DNA of 28,576 bases, from the NCBI GenBank assembly GCA_036259875.1, contig DATAAZ010000028.1:1-28576 (forward strand). Direction: 5' to 3'. Position 1 is the first letter of the stretch; every line of letters starts with the position of its first letter. The notes beneath the pieces are model-generated. The model searched no databases and had not been told where the DNA came from. It saw nothing but the letters and a program-made list of their open reading frames with translations. The position numbers were made by a program, and so were the translations under genes. Below, one piece after another: positions 24,480-28,576 of this stretch. This DNA is from DATAAZ01 sp036259875. GTDB lineage: Bacteria > Actinomycetota > Thermoleophilia > Gaiellales > Gaiellaceae.

Positions 24480-25133
24480 ATGCGAGGCAAGAAGGCGAAG
24501 CTCGCGGGGCTCGCGCTGATCGGCGGCGGCCTCGTCGTTCTCGCGTGGACGGCGCTCGTCTGGGCGTGGCGGGACCCGGTGACGAGCGTCTACACGATGC
24601 TCGAGCAGCGCCGGCTCGCCGACCGCTTCGAGGCGCTCGCCGCCGACCCGCGGCTCTCCGCCGCCCGTTCGGGGCACGTCGGCGCCGCGGCGCGCCGCCT
24701 TCGCGCCCGCGTGGCGCCGGGAGACCCGATCGGCCGCCTGCGGATCGACCGCCTCGATCTCGACGTCGTCGTCGTCGAAGGGACGGATGACGCTTCGCTG
24801 AAGAAAGGGCCGGGCCGTGATCGTAGAAGCTCGTTCCCGGGCGAGGGCGACCTCGTCTACGTCGCCGGACATCGGACGACGTACCTCGCGCCGTTCGCGC
24901 GCATCGACGACTTGCGTCACGGCGATCGGGTCGAGCTCGAGATGCCGTACGGCACGTTCGTCTACGAGGTCGCCGGCGCGCGGGTCGTCGGCGGCCACGA
25001 CCTCTCCGTTCTCCGCCGGAACGGGCGCGAGATGCTCCGGCTGCAGGCGTGCCATCCGCGGTTCTTCGCGACACGCCGCTACGTCGTCTCCGCCCGATTC
25101 CTCCACCGGACGCGCCCGGGCCACTCGGCCTAA
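24480..25133 (+). CDS. Class E-type sortase
   Basis: 217 residues from ATG 24480. A short basic start and one membrane helix (residues 8-30) place the catalytic domain outside. The sortase core reads IGRLRIDRLDLDVVVVEG, then YVAGHRTTYLAPFARIDDL with catalytic His131, and LRLQACHPRFFATRRYV with Cys191 and Arg199/200. The GHRTTY motif with its tyrosine is typical of class E enzymes, which prefer LA-x-TG over LPxTG, and the preceding gene encodes an LALTG protein. The enzyme cuts after Thr and links the protein to cell-wall peptide. No Shine-Dalgarno is visible before the ATG, because a GC hairpin occupies that place. The catalytic triad is complete. Confidence 0.92.
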   Translation: MRGKKAKLAGLALIGGGLVVLAWTALVWAWRDPVTSVYTMLEQRRLADRFEALAADPRLSAARSGHVGAAARRLRARVAPGDPIGRLRIDRLDLDVVVVEGTDDASLKKGPGRDRRSSFPGEGDLVYVAGHRTTYLAPFARIDDLRHGDRVELEMPYGTFVYEVAGARVVGGHDLSVLRRNGREMLRLQACHPRFFATRRYVVSARFLHRTRPGHSA

Positions 25134-25135
25134 CT

Positions 25136-25179
25136 CGAACGAGGGATTTCACCAGGGAGACCTACCCCGAACGAGGGAT
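25136..25179 (+). repeat. 12-bp direct repeat in the sortase downstream region
   Basis: CGAACGAGGGAT occurs at 25136-25147 and 25168-25179, spaced 32 bases start to start, between the sortase and the small membrane protein gene. Possible regulator-binding sites or chance. Confidence 0.35.
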
Positions 25180-25247
25180 CCGGCCCGCAATTCCGCGGCG
25201 CCGGCGTCGTCTCCTGGTCAACACGACCGCCAGACAAGGGGCAACAC

Positions 25248-25481
25248 ATGACGAATCGGTCGCACACAGCCCATCTCCCGCTCCTCCCGGCCGACGCGGT
25301 CGTCGAGGCACCGGCGCGCGAGGAAGCGCCCTCGACACGGCCCGATCCCGACGAAGCGACGTTGATGGAGGAGGCGCTCGAGGCGGACGCGGACGCGGTC
25401 TTCCGAGGCTTCCGTCTCGCGCTCGCGGTCGCACTCGCCTTCTGGGCCGTCCTCGGAGTGCTGCTCGCGTGGCTCCTCTAG
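25248..25481 (+). CDS. Small single-helix membrane protein
   Basis: 77 residues. The ATG is preceded by AAGGGG about six bases upstream. The first 50 residues are soluble and acidic with Pro-rich patches (APAREEAPSTRPDPDEATLM). The C-terminus is one transmembrane helix (LALAVALAFWAVLGVLLAWL), so it is tail-anchored or a cytoplasmic-N, membrane-C protein. It lies 114 bases after the sortase on the same strand and overlaps by four bases the 3' end of the convergent regulator gene. No family recognised; the clean helix and ribosome-binding site make it likely real. Confidence 0.65.
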   Translation: MTNRSHTAHLPLLPADAVVEAPAREEAPSTRPDPDEATLMEEALEADADAVFRGFRLALAVALAFWAVLGVLLAWLL

Positions 25482-26104
25482 TTGATCAGCGAGCGCCGGA
25501 GCGCCTCCGCGACCGCCTGAGTGCGCGTGTTGGCGTCGAGCTTTCGCATCGCCTTGCGGACGTGCGTGCGGACCGTCTCGGGCGACAGGAAGAGCCGCCT
25601 GCCGATCTCCTCGTTCGAGAGGCCGTCGGCGAGGAGCCGAAGCACGTCGCGCTCGCGGCGCGTCAGGTCCGGCAGGTCCGAATCGCTGTGCCGGCGTGCG
25701 AAGCCCCCGGCGAGGACCGGGTCGACGTAGGTGCCGCCCGCGAGCACCGTCTCGACGGCGCGAACGAGATCGGGGAGCGGCGAGTCCTTGAGGACGAGAC
25801 CGCGCGCGCCGGCGTCGAGGGCGTCCATCAGGACGGCGCTGTCGCCGTAGGCTGTGTAGAGGACGACGGCGGTCGGCGGCGAGGCGAGGACGGCACGGCG
25901 CGTCACCTCGATGCCCGACAGGCCGGGCAGGCGTACGTCGAGCACCGCGATCGACGGACGCAGGCGCGCGAGCTTCGCGAGCGCGGCCTCTCCGTCGCCC
26001 ACGCGGGCGACGACGTGGATCCCGCGGTCCGTGAGGAGGCCGACCAGCGCCTCGACCATCGCGGGATGGTCGTCGGCGACGAGGCACGTCGGCTGGCGCT
26101 GCAA
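25478..26104 (-). CDS. NarL/LuxR-family response regulator
   Basis: 208 residues from a TTG at 26104. That start is preferred over an ATG at 26191 because GGAGG sits six bases upstream, the receiver begins a few residues later, and the ATG would run into the divergent kinase gene. The receiver has D11/D12, phosphoacceptor D56 (VLDVRLPGLSG), the conserved Thr/Ala region (LYTAYGDS) and Lys106 (LVLKDSP). The C-terminal LuxR helix-turn-helix (about 145-205) reads LTRRERDVLRLLADGLSNEE followed by LFLSPETVRTHVRKAMRKL, so it binds DNA. It is divergent from a sensorless histidine kinase and is probably its partner. Its targets may include the adjacent genes. Confidence 0.93.
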   Translation of the reverse strand: MQRQPTCLVADDHPAMVEALVGLLTDRGIHVVARVGDGEAALAKLARLRPSIAVLDVRLPGLSGIEVTRRAVLASPPTAVVLYTAYGDSAVLMDALDAGARGLVLKDSPLPDLVRAVETVLAGGTYVDPVLAGGFARRHSDSDLPDLTRRERDVLRLLADGLSNEEIGRRLFLSPETVRTHVRKAMRKLDANTRTQAVAEALRRSLIN

Positions 26105-26115
26105 GAGCTTCCTCC
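26105..26115 (-). promoter_or_regulatory. Ribosome-binding site deciding a TTG start
   Basis: On the minus strand GGAGG (26115-26111) is followed by six bases (26110-26105) and then TTG at 26104. This is the best-placed site for the NarL-type regulator and fixes its start. Confidence 0.75.
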
Positions 26116-26166
26116 GGACGGGGTCGAGACCATCTTGGTGTCCGTGCCGCGGCGCCGCAAACGCTG

Positions 26167-26991
26167 ATGCCCGTCGCGCCTTCGGCCCCAACCACCGCTC
26201 GGCCGCGTCGCACTCGGTGGTCGCGGGAGCGGGCGTATGCGCCGGCGCACGCTGCGCTCGCGAGCGCCGTCACCGAGCGGCGACAGCTCGAGAGGCAGGT
26301 CGTCCAGAGCGGCAAGCTCGCGACGCTCGGCAAGCTGGCCGCCGGGGTCGCGCATGAGCTCGAAAACCCGCTCGTCGCGATCCTCGCGCTGGTCGACGGC
26401 CTCCTCAAGGACGTGGAACCGGGCACGAAGCGTCACGGCGACCTCTTGCTGATCCAGGAGACGGGTCTCGAGTTGAAGGAGGTCGTCGCGTCCCTGCTCG
26501 ACTACACGCGCGAGCCGGCCGACCTCGTCGCGTGCGTCGCGCTCGAGGACGTCGCGGAGCAGGCGATCGAGCTCGTTCGGCTCGCGTACGGCCGACCGGA
26601 CGTCGAGATCGCCACCGCCTTCCCATGGCGACCGTCCGTCGTCACGGGCAACGCCAATCAGCTGAAGCAGGTGTTTCTGAACCTCCTCACGAACGCGCAC
26701 CACGCTCTCCGAGGCGGCGGAACGGTGACTGTCGAGCTGGGGCGGACGGGCTCGACGGTGTTCGCGATGGTTTCCGACGACGGGCCGGGTATCCCCGCCG
26801 ATGCGCTCCCGCACATCTTCGAGCCGTTCTACACGAGGCGACGCGACCAGGGTGGCACGGGGCTCGGGCTCGCGGTCAGCCGGGAGATCGCCCGGTTGCA
26901 CGGCGGGCGGCTCACCGCGCGCTCCGACCCCGGGCAGGGCGCCGTGTTCGTTCTGGAGCTTCCGTGGGCGGGTACACATGCGCGCGAGTGA
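26167..26991 (+). CDS. Sensorless soluble histidine kinase
   Basis: 274 residues from ATG 26167, the only in-frame ATG before the kinase core; no clear ribosome-binding site is present. The N-terminal 35 residues are disordered and basic. There is no membrane helix or PAS/GAF domain. HisKA has GKLATLGKLAAGVAHELENP with phosphoacceptor His63, and HATPase has NQLKQVFLNLLTNAHHAL, DDGPGIP and GGTGLGLAVS, typical of the NtrB/HELEN-type kinases. The signal must come from a partner protein. It is divergent from the NarL-type regulator, and its stop overlaps the metallo-hydrolase start (GTGA). Confidence 0.92.
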   Translation: MPVAPSAPTTARPRRTRWSRERAYAPAHAALASAVTERRQLERQVVQSGKLATLGKLAAGVAHELENPLVAILALVDGLLKDVEPGTKRHGDLLLIQETGLELKEVVASLLDYTREPADLVACVALEDVAEQAIELVRLAYGRPDVEIATAFPWRPSVVTGNANQLKQVFLNLLTNAHHALRGGGTVTVELGRTGSTVFAMVSDDGPGIPADALPHIFEPFYTRRRDQGGTGLGLAVSREIARLHGGRLTARSDPGQGAVFVLELPWAGTHARE

Positions 26992-27695
26992 TCGTCGAGC
27001 GCACCGAACACCCGTCCTGGCTGTCGAACGCGTACCTCGTCGCGGACCGCCCCGGTGGGCACGGCGTCCTCGTCGACGCCAACGGCGTCGCGGCACCGCT
27101 TGTGGCTGCGATCGAGCGGGACGCGATCACGATCACGCACGTCCTCGTGACGCACGCGCACGGCGACCACGTGGAGGGGCTCGGTGAGCTCGCGGAGCGC
27201 TTCAGCGCCCCGGTTCTCGATCACGGAACGCTCCGCGACGGCGAGACCGTTCGGTCGGGCGAGCTCCAGATCGAGGCGGTCGCGACTCCCGGCCACTCTC
27301 GCGATCACCTCGCGTTCGTCGTCGGCGGCACGCAGTGCCTGACCGGCGACCTCATCTTCCGGCGAAGCGTGGGCGGGACGCGCGGGGGCGGCGAGACCGG
27401 CTTCGTCGATCTCAGGCGCTCGATCATGGAGCGCGTCCTCGCGCTCGCGCCCGGGACGCAGCTCCACCCGGGTCACACCGAGCCGACGACGGTCGGCGAG
27501 GAATGGGAGGAGAACCCGTTCGTCCGCATCTGGCGCGGTCTCGACCCCGAAGGCACCGAGCGGTGCCGCGTGGGCGGGGAGGAGGCGACGCTCGTTCTCT
27601 GGGCGCGCGACTACGACGGCGGCCACAAGGCGTGGGTCCGCTTCGCGTCCGGGGAAGACGCGATCGTCGGCGGTTCCGCCGTCGAACGCCTGTAG
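26988..27695 (+). CDS. Metallo-beta-lactamase-fold hydrolase
   Basis: 235 residues from a GTG overlapping the kinase stop by four bases; the frame is open upstream but antisense-like there. The zinc motif THAHGDHVEG (His56, His58, Asp60, His61) is followed by TPGHSRDH, LTGDLIF and LHPGHTEPT, giving a complete two-metal site of the glyoxalase II-like group. An extra 45-residue C-terminal domain (residues about 185-235, rich in strands, WRGLDPEGTE onward) is unusual for plain glyoxalase II. Likely a thioester or related hydrolase; the substrate is not readable. Coupling to a kinase gene suggests it is in the same regulon. Confidence 0.9.
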   Translation: MIVERTEHPSWLSNAYLVADRPGGHGVLVDANGVAAPLVAAIERDAITITHVLVTHAHGDHVEGLGELAERFSAPVLDHGTLRDGETVRSGELQIEAVATPGHSRDHLAFVVGGTQCLTGDLIFRRSVGGTRGGGETGFVDLRRSIMERVLALAPGTQLHPGHTEPTTVGEEWEENPFVRIWRGLDPEGTERCRVGGEEATLVLWARDYDGGHKAWVRFASGEDAIVGGSAVERL

Positions 27696-27735
27696 GGGCC
27701 GGTATCCCGCCCGAAGGCAGCGGCGAGCCTGCCCG

Positions 27736-28576
27736 CTACGCCTCGGCGTCCTTCGCCGGGAAGAGAACGGTCGGGACGTCCTCCTTCGCCGGGTCGCGAT
27801 GGCGGACGAGGACGTCGAGGAGCGTCGTGAGGACGGCGGCGAACGGGATTGCGAGAAGGACGGCGAAGCCGCCGAAGAGGATTGCGACCGCCGAGACGGC
27901 GATGAGGACGGTGAGCGGCGTCAGCCCCACGGCGTCGCCGAGCACGCGGGGGATGACGACGTAGTCCTCGATCAGCCGGACGACGAGGACGGCGACGCCG
28001 GCGGCGAAGGCGAGCCCGAGCGACTCGGTGAGCCCGACGCCGACCGCGAGCGCCCCGGCCGTGATCGGCCCGATCACCGGGACGATCTCGACGACGCCCG
28101 CGAAGATCCCGATCAGGAGCCAGAACGGAAGCCCGATCGCGCGAAAGATGATCGAGAGCACCGTCGCGACGAGGACGATCAGGAGGAGCTGCCCGCGGAC
28201 GTAGGCGCCGAGCTTCGCGTCTATGAGGTCCCACGTGTCGCGCACGACCTTCCGCTTCGGACGCGGCAGGAACGAGGTCACGAGTCCGATCGCGCGGTCG
28301 CGCTCGAAGATCCAGTACGCCGCCGACGCGAGCGTGAAGAAGATCCCGAGGAAGATCTCGAACGCGGTTACCGTGATCTCGAGCGCGGGGTCGAGGGCGC
28401 GCTCGGCGATCTCGTCGGCGCTCGGCAGCTCCTCGAGCCGGCGCTGGATCGAGAGGAGCACCTGCTCCTTGATCCCGCTGGCCTGCTCCGTCTCGCGCTC
28501 CAGTTCGGCCTCGGACGTCGGGACGGCCTCCCGGATCTGCTCGATGGCGGCCGGGACGACGAAGTAGATGAGGAGG
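27736..28576 (-). CDS. AI-2E family membrane protein (5' partial)
   Basis: The frame runs off the right edge of the window, so the N-terminus is missing; 279 codons are visible, and an internal GTG at 28461 is not the true start. The region ends with several membrane helices: ITVTAFEIFLGIFFTLASAA, QLLLIVLVATVLSIIFRAIG, LPFWLLIGIFAGVVEIVPVI and later segments. The motif VVEIVPVIGPITAG is typical of the AI-2E/PerM family, and a cytoplasmic loop (FLPRPKRKVVRDTWDL) matches the family. Roles in this family include export of small molecules and sodium/proton antiport; no substrate can be assigned here. It is convergent with the metallo-hydrolase gene over a 40-base gap. Confidence 0.9.
   Translation of the reverse strand, partial: LLIYFVVPAAIEQIREAVPTSEAELERETEQASGIKEQVLLSIQRRLEELPSADEIAERALDPALEITVTAFEIFLGIFFTLASAAYWIFERDRAIGLVTSFLPRPKRKVVRDTWDLIDAKLGAYVRGQLLLIVLVATVLSIIFRAIGLPFWLLIGIFAGVVEIVPVIGPITAGALAVGVGLTESLGLAFAAGVAVLVVRLIEDYVVIPRVLGDAVGLTPLTVLIAVSAVAILFGGFAVLLAIPFAAVLTTLLDVLVRHRDPAKEDVPTVLFPAKDAEA

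Noticed and set aside
23308..25152. Minus-strand frame of 614 codons opposite the surface protein and sortase
   Set aside because: Antisense shadow with Arg-rich composition covering two genes with clear signal peptide, sorting signal and catalytic motifs.
1..28576. CRISPR array, insertion sequence or toxin-antitoxin pair
   Set aside because: No spaced short repeats, terminal inverted repeats, transposase motifs or paired small toxin/antitoxin frames were recognised.

Overview
The window looks like chromosomal DNA from a high-GC actinobacterium. Thermoleophilia-type lineages (Solirubrobacterales/Gaiellales) fit best, but this rests on GC content, frequent GTG starts, a class E sortase with an LA-x-TG substrate and the mix of sensory families. 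No marker gene fixes the taxonomy. There are no rRNAs, no intact tRNAs, no CRISPR array and no recognisable transposase or integrase.

Layout. (1) nt 1-7317, plus strand: a tight four-gene operon. It holds a hybrid histidine kinase (cut by the window edge) with tandem near-identical PAS repeats and two receivers plus an HPt; a response regulator with a coiled/HAMP-like tail; a ParA/MinD-like ATPase; and a 976-residue permease-like protein with an embedded winged-helix-like segment and a second membrane block. (2) nt 7318-8072: a gap with no convincing gene but with a 3' half of a tRNA-Val(CAC) followed by a terminator, the form expected of a tRNA-associated attachment site. (3) nt 8073-10539, minus strand: a small conserved protein, an LhgO-type L-2-hydroxyglutarate oxidase and a cupin. 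(4) nt 10885-14717, plus strand: a lipoprotein, a secreted protein and a membrane GGDEF/HD-GYP protein. (5) nt 14778-15944, minus strand: a membrane-anchored coiled-coil protein with a well-placed internal start. (6) nt 16235-18908, plus strand: two ferritin-like proteins, an L,D-transpeptidase and a small membrane protein in one overlapping operon. (7) nt 18947-21643, minus strand: a large PAS/GAF histidine kinase, divergent from a long coiled-coil gene (21842-22831). (8) nt 23053-25133: an LA-x-TG surface protein with a regular double-cysteine repeat, followed by its likely class E sortase. (9) nt 25248-28576: a small membrane protein, a NarL-type regulator divergent from a sensorless kinase plus metallo-beta-lactamase-fold protein, and a partial AI-2E-family membrane protein.

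Together the window is dominated by signalling (three histidine kinases, two response regulators, one c-di-GMP protein) and cell-envelope functions (L,D-transpeptidase, sortase with substrate, coiled-coil envelope proteins, lipoprotein). The two best candidates for something little described are the kinase / regulator / ParA-like ATPase / chimeric permease operon at the left, and the cysteine-paired repeat surface protein with its sortase at 23-25 kb.
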